A stretch of DNA of 7,039 nt, taken from the NCBI GenBank assembly GCA_028290325.1, contig JAQGJY010000074.1, positions 1 through 7,039 of the forward strand, in the 5' to 3' direction. The notes beneath the pieces were generated by a model. The model searched no databases. It was not told the DNA's origin and worked only from the letters and a program-made list of their open reading frames with translations. Position numbers and translations under genes: made by a program. Below, piece after piece: positions 1 through 5,790 of this stretch. Position 1 is the first letter of the stretch; every line of letters begins with the position of its first letter. Origin of the DNA: Tardiphaga sp. (GTDB lineage Bacteria > Pseudomonadota > Alphaproteobacteria > Rhizobiales > Xanthobacteraceae).

Positions 1-690
1 TCGTTTTTCGCGCAGGCGATTGTTGCTCTGATCGCAATGGCGGTGCTGGCCGGCGTCGACGCGCCGAGGCCGGCGCCGGCCGATCTCACCGGCGGTCGTC
101 CGCTGATCGAGATCGCGCGGCAGCCGCCATTCATCGCCGCCGCGATCTCCGGTGTCGTGTCTTATTCCATCATGAAACTGGTGATGACCTCCGCGCCTCT
201 GGCGATGCAGATGTGCGGGCATCCGATCAGCGATTCGAATTTCGGGCTGCAGTGGCACATGGTCGCGATGTTCGGCCCGAGCTTCTTCACGGGCTCGCTT
301 ATTGCGCGGTTCGGCGCCGCCAAGGTCGTCGCCGCCGGGCTCGTGCTTGAGGCGGTCGCGGCTTTGATCGGCCTGCACGGCATCACGACGGCGCATTTCT
401 GGGTCTGCCTGATCGTGCTTGGCCTCGGCTGGAATTTCGGTTTCGTCGGCGCCTCGGCGATGGTGCTCGAAACCCATCGGCCGTCCGAAAAGAACAAGGT
501 GCAGGCGTTCAACGACTTCCTGATCTTCGGCCTGATGGCGGTGACGTCGTTCTCGTCGGGCCAGTTGCTCGCGAGCTATGGCTGGAACGCCGTCAACATC
601 GTCGTGTTTCCGCCGGTGGTGCTCGGCCTGATCGTGCTGGTCGTCGCCGCCTTGGGACGGCGGCCCGCGGCGCCGCAGGCGACCGCCTAG
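1..690 (+). CDS. MFS transporter, C-terminal half (5' end outside window)
   Basis: The frame is open from base 1, so the ATG at 37 is internal and the true start lies upstream of the window. The visible 229 residues read as the end of TM6, a hydrophilic central loop (about residues 20-45), and six further hydrophobic segments (TM7-TM12). Near the TM10-TM11 junction is the motif WNFGFVGASAMVLETHRP followed by a charged loop (SEKNKVQAFNDF); this resembles a group of proteobacterial MFS permeases of unknown substrate. The protein ends in a short Ala/Pro tail and a TAG stop at 688-690. It would be an inner-membrane secondary transporter, but the substrate cannot be told from this half. The stop is 10 bp from the stop of the convergent kinase gene, with no hairpin between them, so the two transcripts probably overlap at their 3' ends. 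Confidence 0.85.
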   Translation, partial: SFFAQAIVALIAMAVLAGVDAPRPAPADLTGGRPLIEIARQPPFIAAAISGVVSYSIMKLVMTSAPLAMQMCGHPISDSNFGLQWHMVAMFGPSFFTGSLIARFGAAKVVAAGLVLEAVAALIGLHGITTAHFWVCLIVLGLGWNFGFVGASAMVLETHRPSEKNKVQAFNDFLIFGLMAVTSFSSGQLLASYGWNAVNIVVFPPVVLGLIVLVVAALGRRPAAPQATA

Positions 691-700
691 TTATGTGGTT

Positions 701-2008
701 TTAATCCGGATCGAGTGTCTCGAACCGCTCGCGCGGCCATGCGATCTGCACGACAGCGCCATGATCCGGAAACGTGCGGTTCGAGAACGACACCCTCGCG
801 CCGGTGCGCTCCAGCAACGTCCGGGCGATGAAGACGCCGAGTCCGAGCCCGCGATGCTGGCTCTGGCCGTCCTCGGCGCGGCGGCGTGACAGATACGGCT
901 CGCCGATCCGCTTGAGAATGTCCGGCGGAATGCCGGGGCCGTCGTCCGAAATCACGATCTCGACGGTATCGGCGTTCCACCAGGCGTTCACTTCCACGCT
1001 CGTCTTGGCAAAATCGACGGCGTTTTCCATGATGTTGCCGACGCCATAGAGCACCGCCGGATTCCGCATCCCGACCGGCTCCTGCACGGTGGCGACCGCG
1101 ATGCGGATCTTGATCGCGATGCCGAAGTCGCGATGCGGGGCGACGGCTTCCTCGATCAGTGTCGACAGTGGCATGCGATCGAACGGCGCGCCGGACGACG
1201 ACAGTTGCGTGATCTTGGCGAGAATATCCCGGCAACGCTGCGCCTGTTCGCGCATCGTTCTAAGATCGGCCATCATCGGACTGTCCGACGGGTTGGCTTT
1301 TTCCAGTTCGCGCGAAATCAGGAAGATCGTCGACAGCGGCGTGCCGAGTTCGTGCGCGGCGGCGGCGGCGAGCCCGTCGATCTGCGTCAGATGTTGCTCG
1401 CGGGTCAGCACCAGTTCGGTGGCGGCGAGGGCGTCGGAGAGCTTGCGCGCCTCTTCCGTCACCTGAAACGCATAGAGGCTGGTGACGCCGATCGCGAGCA
1501 GGATCGACAGCCAGACGCCGACCAGATAGATCGGCGGCAACACCAGCGGATCGTTAGTGTCCCATGGCAGCGGGTAGTGAAAGAAGCCGAGCACGGTCGC
1601 GCAGGCCGCGGCGAAGATCGCGATCCAGACCGTGAATTTGGTCGGCAGCGCCGTCGCCGAGATCAGCACCGGCGCGAGAAACAAGAACGCGAATGGATTT
1701 TGCAAGCCGCCGGTGAGGAACAATAACGCGGCCAATTCGGCGATGTTGAGCGCCAGCAGCGCGCCGGCCGTGATCGGTTCCAGCCGATGGACCGGATTGA
1801 ACGCTGATTGCAAAGCGAGGTTGATCGATGCCGACACCGCGATGATGACGATGCACGGCACCAGCGGCAGGTCGAAATCCAGCGCCTGTTCGACGATGAA
1901 GATCGCCGCGAGTTGGCCCAGCGCCGCCAGCCAACGCAGACGCAGGATGGTGTCCAGACGGACATGGCGGCGCGTATGGTGAAACTGGGAAGCGGCCATG
2001 TCTGTCAT
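701..2008 (-). CDS. regS: RegB/RegS/ActS-family redox-sensing sensor histidine kinase
   Basis: This 435-residue protein has about six N-terminal membrane segments (roughly residues 21-41, 49-66, 80-98, 107-121, 124-142 and 158-182), then a cytoplasmic HisKA and HATPase_c module. Diagnostic features of the RegB/PrrB/ActS family are all visible. GGLQNPF at 100-106 fits the GGxxNPF motif tied to quinone sensing. The H-box AAAHELGTPLSTI carries the phospho-acceptor His219. Cys259 in QRCRDIL corresponds to the redox-active dimer-interface cysteine known in RegB. The N-box is NIMENA (325-330), G1 is DDGPGI (355-360) and G2 is GLGLGVF (387-393). In the family the kinase autophosphorylates and passes phosphate to RegA/RegR/ActR to control respiratory, photosynthetic, CO2- or N2-fixation genes by redox state. 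No response-regulator gene is adjacent: downstream is a convergent transporter and upstream is aer. The ATG at 2006-2008 has a poor Shine-Dalgarno; Met4 (1997-1999) is an alternative start. Confidence 0.93.
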   Translation of the reverse strand: MTDMAASQFHHTRRHVRLDTILRLRWLAALGQLAAIFIVEQALDFDLPLVPCIVIIAVSASINLALQSAFNPVHRLEPITAGALLALNIAELAALLFLTGGLQNPFAFLFLAPVLISATALPTKFTVWIAIFAAACATVLGFFHYPLPWDTNDPLVLPPIYLVGVWLSILLAIGVTSLYAFQVTEEARKLSDALAATELVLTREQHLTQIDGLAAAAAHELGTPLSTIFLISRELEKANPSDSPMMADLRTMREQAQRCRDILAKITQLSSSGAPFDRMPLSTLIEEAVAPHRDFGIAIKIRIAVATVQEPVGMRNPAVLYGVGNIMENAVDFAKTSVEVNAWWNADTVEIVISDDGPGIPPDILKRIGEPYLSRRRAEDGQSQHRGLGLGVFIARTLLERTGARVSFSNRTFPDHGAVVQIAWPRERFETLDPD

Positions 2009-2014
2009 CCCAAG

Positions 2015-2043
2015 ACATTAGCGGCCCGCGTGATCGATCACAA
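2015..2043 (-). promoter_or_regulatory. Possible regS promoter overlapping a perfect 12-bp palindrome
   Basis: On the minus strand, TTGTGA (2038-2043) is followed after 17 bp by TAATGT (2015-2020), or after 15 bp by GCTAAT (2017-2022). These are weak matches to -35 and -10 boxes. The perfect palindrome GTGATCGATCAC (2030-2041) overlaps the -35-like box and runs into the spacer, where a dimeric regulator could act. It is neither a CRP-type site (TGTGA-N6-TCACA; here the half-sites are 4 apart) nor an FNR/FixK box (TTGAT-N4-ATCAA). Transcription from here would leave almost no leader. The alternative is read-through from aer. Confidence 0.3.
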
Positions 2044-2053
2044 ACGCTCGCCG

Positions 2054-2091
2054 GCGGCGGATTGACCCAGCATCGCTGATCCACCCGCCGC
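2054..2091 (-). terminator. Hairpin just after the aer stop, in the aer-regS gap
   Basis: GCGGCGG (2054-2060) pairs exactly with CCGCCGC (2085-2091). A small inner stem CAGC/GCTG (2068-2071 and 2075-2078, loop ATC) sits inside. In the aer transcript this begins 14 nt after the stop codon. No U-tract follows, so it is not a canonical intrinsic terminator. It may protect the 3' end or only attenuate read-through into regS. Confidence 0.3.
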
Positions 2092-2105
2092 TTCGTTTGC
2101 GCGTG

Positions 2106-3812
2106 CTAGGCGGCCCGTATCGTGTTCAGAAAACTGTTGACCTCAACCTTGAGGCGGTTGCTTTCGTTGGACATTGATTGGGCGGCGGACAACACGAGCG
2201 TGGAGGCCGTGCCGGTCTCGTCGGCGCCGCGTTGAACGTCGGCGATGTTGGCGGAGACCTCGATGGTGCCTTGAGCGGCCTGCTGGATGCTGCAAGCGAT
2301 GTCGTGGGTCACGTTGCCCTGTTCCTCGACCGCGCCCGCGATCCGTAAGGCGATCTGGGACATGCTTTCGATGATCTGTCCGATCTCCTTGATCGATGAC
2401 ACGGACTCCTTGGTCGCCGCCTGGATCCCGGTAATCTGCTGACTGATCTCCTTGGTCGCGGCCGCCGTCTGGGCGGCAAGCGCCTTCACCTCCGATGCGA
2501 CGACCGCAAAGCCACGGCCTGCCTCGCCTGCCCGGGCGGCCTCGATCGTCGCGTTCAGAGCCAATAGATTTGTTTGTCCGGCGATCTTGGTGATCAGCTC
2601 GACGACGTCGCCGATGCGCGCCGCCGCCTTCGACAATTGGCCGATCTGTTCGTTGGTCTGCTGGGCCTGGAGCACGGCGGCATGCGCGATCCGCGCCGAG
2701 TCCTGAACCTGACGGCCGATCTCGTTGACGGAAGCCGCCATTTGTTCTGTCGCGGACGCCACCGACTGCACGTTCGTCGAGGCGGTCTCCGAGGCCCCGG
2801 CCACCGTCATGGTCAATTCACTTGAGCGCTTGGCGTTGGTCGACAACATAGCGGCCGAAGCTTCCAGTTCCGATGAGGCCTGCGAGACCGTCTCGATGAT
2901 TTTGCCGACCGCGCCCTCGAAGTCGTGGGCCAGCTGCTGCATGTCGCCCTTTCGCCTCTGCGCCACTTTCCCTGCGGTATCCTTCGTTTCCTCTCGGTCG
3001 AATCCGAGCTTGTTTTGCATCGCCTGAATGTTGCGCAGCGCCGTGCCGATCTCGTCGTCGCGCTCGATAACGATGCGGCTGTTGAATTCGCCTTGCGCGA
3101 TCCTCGACATCGCATCGATCAAGCGCTTGAGCGGCCGACTGATCGCGCCGATCGCCTGATATCCGAGCAGCCCGCCGACCAGGAGGCCGCCGACGAGCGT
3201 GACGATCTGCGCGCCGATAATGAGCGCGCCCTCGCTGCCGTCATACGCCAGGATGCCGACACAGCCCGTCGCGATCGTGAACGCCATCTGCGCGCTGATC
3301 AGAGTGATCAGCCGGGCGCGCAATGTTCGCGTGAAGAAGCTGAAGCGGTCGGTCAGCGACCGGCGCCGGATGATGCCGCCGCAGACGGTGTAGTTGCCGG
3401 CTTTTTTCTCGCGCAGCAGCGCGTAGACATGTTCCGCCTCCGCGCGCTGGCTGTCGGGTATCTTCGATCGGATCGACATGTAGCCGGAGATCTGTCCGGC
3501 TTCCCAGATCGGCGTCGCGCTGGCCAGCACCCAATAGAAATCGCCGTTCTTGCGGCGGTTCTTGACCGCGCCGGCCCATGGCTTGCCGGCCTTGAGGGTC
3601 GCCCAAAGATCCGCGAATGCCTCGGTCGGCATGTCCGGATGACGGATGATATTATGCGGCTGCCCTATCAGCTCAGCCTCGGTGAATCCTGCGGCGGCGA
3701 CGAACTGATCGTTGAAATAGGTCAGCCGGCCCTTGGTGTCGGTCTTCGATACGATGAGCGTGTCGTCTTGAATGGGATATTCGACGTCGGTGACAGGAAG
3801 ATTTGTGCGCAT
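2106..3812 (-). CDS. aer: Aer-type aerotaxis receptor (PAS-HAMP methyl-accepting chemotaxis protein)
   Basis: From the ATG at 3810-3812 this is a 568-residue chemoreceptor. Order: an N-terminal PAS domain (about 10-115), a linker, two closely spaced hydrophobic segments with a six-residue turn (about 166-190 and 196-219), HAMP (about 220-273) and an MCP signalling coiled coil with the conserved hairpin tip near 410-446 (contains QTNLLALNATIEAARAG). There is no periplasmic domain, so it senses inside the cell. The PAS segment strongly resembles E. coli Aer: GQPHNIIRHPDMP, FADLW, KNRRKNGD and GYMSIR. With this start, N34, R57, H58, D60, F66, W70 and N85, the residues I recall as important for FAD binding or signalling in E. 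coli Aer, fall at the same numbers. An in-frame ATG at 3879-3881 would add 23 residues unlike the family, so I prefer 3812, although neither start has a strong ribosome-binding site. The C-terminus lacks a CheR/CheB-tethering pentapeptide. The gene lies 97 bp upstream of regS on the same strand. Confidence 0.9.
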   Translation of the reverse strand: MRTNLPVTDVEYPIQDDTLIVSKTDTKGRLTYFNDQFVAAAGFTEAELIGQPHNIIRHPDMPTEAFADLWATLKAGKPWAGAVKNRRKNGDFYWVLASATPIWEAGQISGYMSIRSKIPDSQRAEAEHVYALLREKKAGNYTVCGGIIRRRSLTDRFSFFTRTLRARLITLISAQMAFTIATGCVGILAYDGSEGALIIGAQIVTLVGGLLVGGLLGYQAIGAISRPLKRLIDAMSRIAQGEFNSRIVIERDDEIGTALRNIQAMQNKLGFDREETKDTAGKVAQRRKGDMQQLAHDFEGAVGKIIETVSQASSELEASAAMLSTNAKRSSELTMTVAGASETASTNVQSVASATEQMAASVNEIGRQVQDSARIAHAAVLQAQQTNEQIGQLSKAAARIGDVVELITKIAGQTNLLALNATIEAARAGEAGRGFAVVASEVKALAAQTAAATKEISQQITGIQAATKESVSSIKEIGQIIESMSQIALRIAGAVEEQGNVTHDIACSIQQAAQGTIEVSANIADVQRGADETGTASTLVLSAAQSMSNESNRLKVEVNSFLNTIRAA

Positions 3813-4052
3813 CGCTTGGGTCCGCTGATCGGGATGCCGGGACTCGGAAAGACTGCTTGCGGCAACACGACCATCCGGCATTCCGGGACCACGGGCATGT
3901 CGATCCGCAGGATGTGAAAATCACTCGGAACGTGTATTTAATTCCCATAGCTTCTTTAAAAGCGAGTGTATCCCGTAGCTGCCATCGATTCAGCCACGGC
4001 CATTGCGCCTCGAAAGCGGCCGGGCCGTTGATCGATTGACGTGTCCGTCGGG

Positions 4053-4065
4053 GCCGGTGACCGGC
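4053..4065. promoter_or_regulatory. 13-bp perfect dyad GCCGGT-G-ACCGGC upstream of phaZ
   Basis: GCCGGT (4053-4058) and ACCGGC (4060-4065) form an exact inverted repeat around a single G. It lies about 50 bp upstream of the proposed phaZ -35 box. It could be an operator or simply GC-rich symmetry; I do not recognise the site. Confidence 0.25.
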
Positions 4066-4090
4066 GGGATGACGCTTGTCAGCCCATTAA

Positions 4091-4102
4091 CCCTGCACAG
4101 GG
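4091..4102. promoter_or_regulatory. Dyad CCCTG-CA-CAGGG just upstream of the phaZ promoter
   Basis: Exact 5-bp arms lie around a CA centre, ending 13 bp before the proposed -35 box of phaZ. The PHA-responsive repressor PhaR is known to bind TGC-rich CTGC-N3/4-GCAG sites in Paracoccus. This dyad is related in composition (CTGCACAG) but does not match that spacing, so assignment to PhaR is only a guess. Confidence 0.25.
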
Positions 4103-4115
4103 CGAAGGCGGCACA

Positions 4116-4144
4116 TTGACGCGCAATTATGCAGCGGCCACTAT
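4116..4144 (+). promoter_or_regulatory. Putative phaZ promoter
   Basis: TTGACG (4116-4121) is a good -35 match. After a 17-bp spacer comes CACTAT (4139-4144), a weak -10 match but close to the CTAT-type -10 boxes seen in rhizobial and Caulobacter promoters. A near-direct repeat, TATGCAGC (4128-4135) and TATGCTGC (4142-4149), overlaps the spacer and the -10 region and might be a regulator site. Transcription would start about 25 nt before the phaZ ATG. Confidence 0.4.
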
Positions 4145-4165
4145 GCTGCGACGCGAAAGATGATT

Positions 4166-4170
4166 GAGGG
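4166..4170 (+). promoter_or_regulatory. phaZ ribosome-binding site that fixes the start
   Basis: GAGGG lies 5 nt before the ATG at 4176. The frame is also open from a TTG at 4164, but that codon overlaps this Shine-Dalgarno sequence and has none of its own, so ATG 4176 is the better start. Confidence 0.65.
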
Positions 4171-4175
4171 ATATC

Positions 4176-5519
4176 ATGCCGATTGGTGAGTTTGGCCGGC
4201 CGCCGGTGCTTCCGGAGGAAGTGAGCCCGGCGATGACGACGCCGATGTATTGGATGCACGAGATGTTTTACGCATCTCTCAATCCCGCGCGGGCCGTCAC
4301 GGACGCGACCAAGATCCTGTTTAAAAATCCGCTGAACCCGTGGTCCTACACCGACCTCGGCAAATCGATCGCGGCGGGCTGCGAATTGTTCGAGCGCACC
4401 ACGCGCCGCTACGGCAAGCCGGAATGGGGCCTGCACGACACCGAGGTGAACGGCGTCCGCACCCCGATCGAGATTCGCTCGGTGTGGGAGAAGCCGTTCT
4501 GCCGGCTGCTGTACTTCGACCGTAAACATCCGCGCCCGCTGCGCCATCCGCAGCCGCGCGTGCTGATCGTCGCGCCGATGTCGGGCCATTACGCGACCTT
4601 GCTGCGCGGCACGGTTGAGGCCTTCCTGCCGACCCACGAGGTCTACATCACCGATTGGTCCGATGCCCGCATGGTGCCGTTGGCCGACGGCCGCTTCGAC
4701 CTCGACGACTATGTCGATTACGTCATCCAGATGCTGCAAGAACTCGGCGGCAATATTCACATCATCGCGGTGTGTCAGCCGTCGGTGCCGGTGCTCGCCG
4801 CCGTCGCGGTGATGGAAGCCGACAACGATCCCTACGTGCCGCTGTCGATGACGCTGATGGGTGGGCCGATCGACACGCGGCGCAATCCAACCGCCGTGAA
4901 CAATCTCGCGGCCGAAAAAGGCATCGAGTGGTTTCGCAGCAACGTCATCACCAAGGTGCCGTTCCCGCATCCCGGTTTCATGCGCGACGTCTATCCGGGA
5001 TTTTTGCAACTGACCGGGTTCATCACCATGAACCTCGACCGCCATAAAGACGCGCACAAGCAGTTGTTCGCCAATCTGGTCAAGGGCGACGGCGATCTCG
5101 TCGATAAGCACGTTGAATTTTATGACGAATATCTCGCGGTGATGGATCTCACCGCCGATTATTATTTGCAGACGGTCGATGTCGTGTTCGTCAAGCACGC
5201 GCTGCCGAAGGGCGAGATGGTCCATCGCAACAAGTTGGTCGATCCGTCGAAGATCACGCGCGTCGCCTTGATGACGGTCGAAGGCGAGAACGACGACATC
5301 TCAGGTCTCGGTCAAACCGAAGCCACGCATGCATTGTGCCCGAACATTCCGGACGAGCGCCGCGTGCATTACGTGCAAAAGGGCGTCGGCCATTACGGCG
5401 TGTTCAATGGCTCGCGTTTCAAATCCGAAATCGTGCCGCGGATCTGCGACTTCATGAGTTCGACCGCGAGGATTCAAGCGCGCGAGATCGCCGATCAACG
5501 CGCCGCGGCGGCCGAATAA
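4176..5519 (+). CDS. phaZ: Intracellular poly(3-hydroxybutyrate) depolymerase (cysteine-type)
   Basis: The 447-residue product matches the intracellular PhaZ family, alpha/beta hydrolases that break down native PHB granules in the cytoplasm to 3-hydroxybutyrate oligomers and monomers. No signal peptide is present, as expected. The N-terminal block MYWMHEMFYASLNPAR and the segments FKNPLNPWSY and RRYGKPEWGL are family hallmarks. The nucleophile is Cys200 in IAVCQPSVPV, where cysteine replaces the serine of the lipase box, as in Ralstonia PhaZ. The acid is in GENDDISG (Asp373 or Asp374) and the histidine is His406 in GVGHYGVFNG. Length is normal for the family and the gene looks intact. It is transcribed away from aer from its own promoter region, with a good GAGGG ribosome-binding site. 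A strong hairpin follows 8 nt after the TAA stop. Family membership is very secure; chain-length preference of the enzyme cannot be read from sequence. Confidence 0.93.
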   Translation: MPIGEFGRPPVLPEEVSPAMTTPMYWMHEMFYASLNPARAVTDATKILFKNPLNPWSYTDLGKSIAAGCELFERTTRRYGKPEWGLHDTEVNGVRTPIEIRSVWEKPFCRLLYFDRKHPRPLRHPQPRVLIVAPMSGHYATLLRGTVEAFLPTHEVYITDWSDARMVPLADGRFDLDDYVDYVIQMLQELGGNIHIIAVCQPSVPVLAAVAVMEADNDPYVPLSMTLMGGPIDTRRNPTAVNNLAAEKGIEWFRSNVITKVPFPHPGFMRDVYPGFLQLTGFITMNLDRHKDAHKQLFANLVKGDGDLVDKHVEFYDEYLAVMDLTADYYLQTVDVVFVKHALPKGEMVHRNKLVDPSKITRVALMTVEGENDDISGLGQTEATHALCPNIPDERRVHYVQKGVGHYGVFNGSRFKSEIVPRICDFMSSTARIQAREIADQRAAAAE

Positions 5520-5527
5520 CGCGATCG

Positions 5528-5559
5528 TGGTTCGCGCGCGATGCGACGCGGGCGAACCA
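5528..5559 (+). terminator. Hairpin after phaZ
   Basis: TGGTTCGC (5528-5535) pairs perfectly with GCGAACCA (5552-5559), and the CG-rich interior can add a few more pairs. It begins 8 nt after the phaZ stop codon. Only TTGAAT follows rather than a U-tract, so it may be a weak terminator or a 3'-end stabiliser. Confidence 0.5.
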
Positions 5560-5565
5560 TTGAAT

Positions 5566-5580
5566 CATCGGTCACCGATG
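5566..5580. promoter_or_regulatory. Perfect 15-bp dyad CATCGGT-C-ACCGATG
   Basis: Exact 7-bp arms lie around a single C. As DNA it has the size and symmetry of an operator; as RNA it would be a CATCG/CGATG stem with a GTCAC loop. It lies between the phaZ hairpin and the structured element starting at 5598, where a promoter for that element would be expected. I see only a poor -35/-10 pair (TTGAAT at 5560-5565). Confidence 0.35.
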
Positions 5581-5597
5581 GCGATTTCCGGCCAGTA

Positions 5598-5677
5598 ACG
5601 GGCCCTAGGCAGAGCCCGAAACTGCCTATTTGTTGGGCGCTCATGGAGTGAGGAGTTAATCCTCCCCTTGGGCCCGT
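5598..5677 (+). ncRNA. Candidate structured RNA: closed helix with pseudoknot and second hairpin
   Basis: Four helices can be drawn by eye. P1 is ACGGGCCC (5598-5605) with GGGCCCGT (5670-5677), 8 bp, closing the element. P2 is TAGGCAG (5606-5612) with CTGCCTA (5622-5628), 7 bp, immediately stacked on P1. A pseudoknot helix can form from GCCCGA in the P2 loop (5614-5619) with TTGGGC (5633-5638), 6 bp including one G-U. P3 is GAGGA (5650-5654) with TCCTC (5660-5664), loop GTTAA. The strand is chosen because the G-U pair fits the plus-strand transcript and both flanking genes read that way. It resembles no riboswitch, 6S, SRP, tmRNA or RNase P consensus that I recall. It may be an independent small RNA or the leader of the gene at 5849. 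Helices were found by hand; no folding energy was computed. Confidence 0.45.
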
Positions 5678-5715
5678 CAGACGGCGAAATTCTGATTTTC
5701 GATTCAGGTTCCTTG

Positions 5716-5731
5716 CCCCTGTAGCTAGGGG
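5716..5731 (+). other. GC hairpin CCCCT-GTAGCT-AGGGG
   Basis: A 5-bp stem (5716-5720 with 5727-5731) has a 6-nt loop and can be extended by two wobble pairs (5714-5715 with 5732-5733). It lies downstream of the structured element and could be its 3' domain. No U-run follows, so it is not a typical terminator. Confidence 0.35.
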
Positions 5732-5781
5732 TGCGACAACGGCTGTTTGCTGTATATTGGGCAAATGATTTGTTTTTCTGC

Positions 5782-5790
5782 GGGCCCGTT
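5782..5790 (+). promoter_or_regulatory. Second copy of the P1 3' strand: possible alternative pairing partner
   Basis: GGGCCCGTT here is complementary over 9 nt to AACGGGCCC (5597-5605). That 5' strand also forms the 8-bp P1 with 5670-5677. The two pairings are mutually exclusive, and the copy lies 58 nt before the ATG at 5849. This arrangement is what a conformational switch would need, although GGGCCC is self-complementary and GC-rich sequence can give such copies by chance. Confidence 0.3.

Larger units (their letters stand above)
3813..4175. other. Divergent intergenic region between aer and phaZ
   Basis: This 363-bp stretch has no convincing gene and should carry both promoters. The patch at about 3932-3962 is markedly A/T-rich against the GC-rich surroundings and is the likeliest place for the aer promoter, but I see no good -35/-10 pair there on the minus strand. 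CACTCG (3922-3927) and CGAGTG (3963-3968) flank this patch as inverted repeats. Further dyads occur at 4017-4027 (CGGCC-G-GGCCG), 4053-4065 and 4091-4102. Long reading frames crossing the region on both strands are overspill of shadows from the flanking genes. Confidence 0.6.

Noticed and set aside
687..1235. A 182-codon minus-strand frame overlapping regS, and similar frames at 1133-1726 and 1554-2084
   Set aside because: All are out-of-frame readings of regS, whose kinase motifs fix the correct frame.
2009..2053. CRP or FNR/FixK site upstream of regS
   Set aside because: The half-sites TGTGA/TCAC are 4 bp apart, not 6, and the TTGAT-N4-ATCAA pattern is absent.
2925..3917. A 330-codon plus-strand frame opposite aer
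   Set aside because: It overlaps a well-supported chemoreceptor on the other strand, and the Arg/Asp/Ala-rich product has no recognisable motif; a composition shadow.
3927..3953. GGAAC followed by GCTT, resembling an EcfG general-stress promoter on the plus strand
   Set aside because: The spacing is 18 bp and the second box is GCTT rather than CGTT after 16-17 bp, and it is about 220 bp from the phaZ start.
3990..5225. A 411-codon minus-strand reading frame opposite phaZ
   Set aside because: It is antisense to a secure phaZ gene in the frame where GC-rich codons rarely give stops. The translation is His/Arg/Asp-rich with no recognisable domain.
5598..5731. Possible 6S RNA, SRP RNA, tmRNA or a classical riboswitch
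   Set aside because: None of the conserved strings I know for these families (for example the SRP GGAAGCA region, an ANDN-type tag sequence, or TPP/cobalamin boxes) is present.
5495..5764. An 89-codon minus-strand frame over the phaZ 3' end and the structured gap
   Set aside because: It starts at TTG, has no ribosome-binding site, overlaps phaZ antisense and runs through the RNA-like helices.
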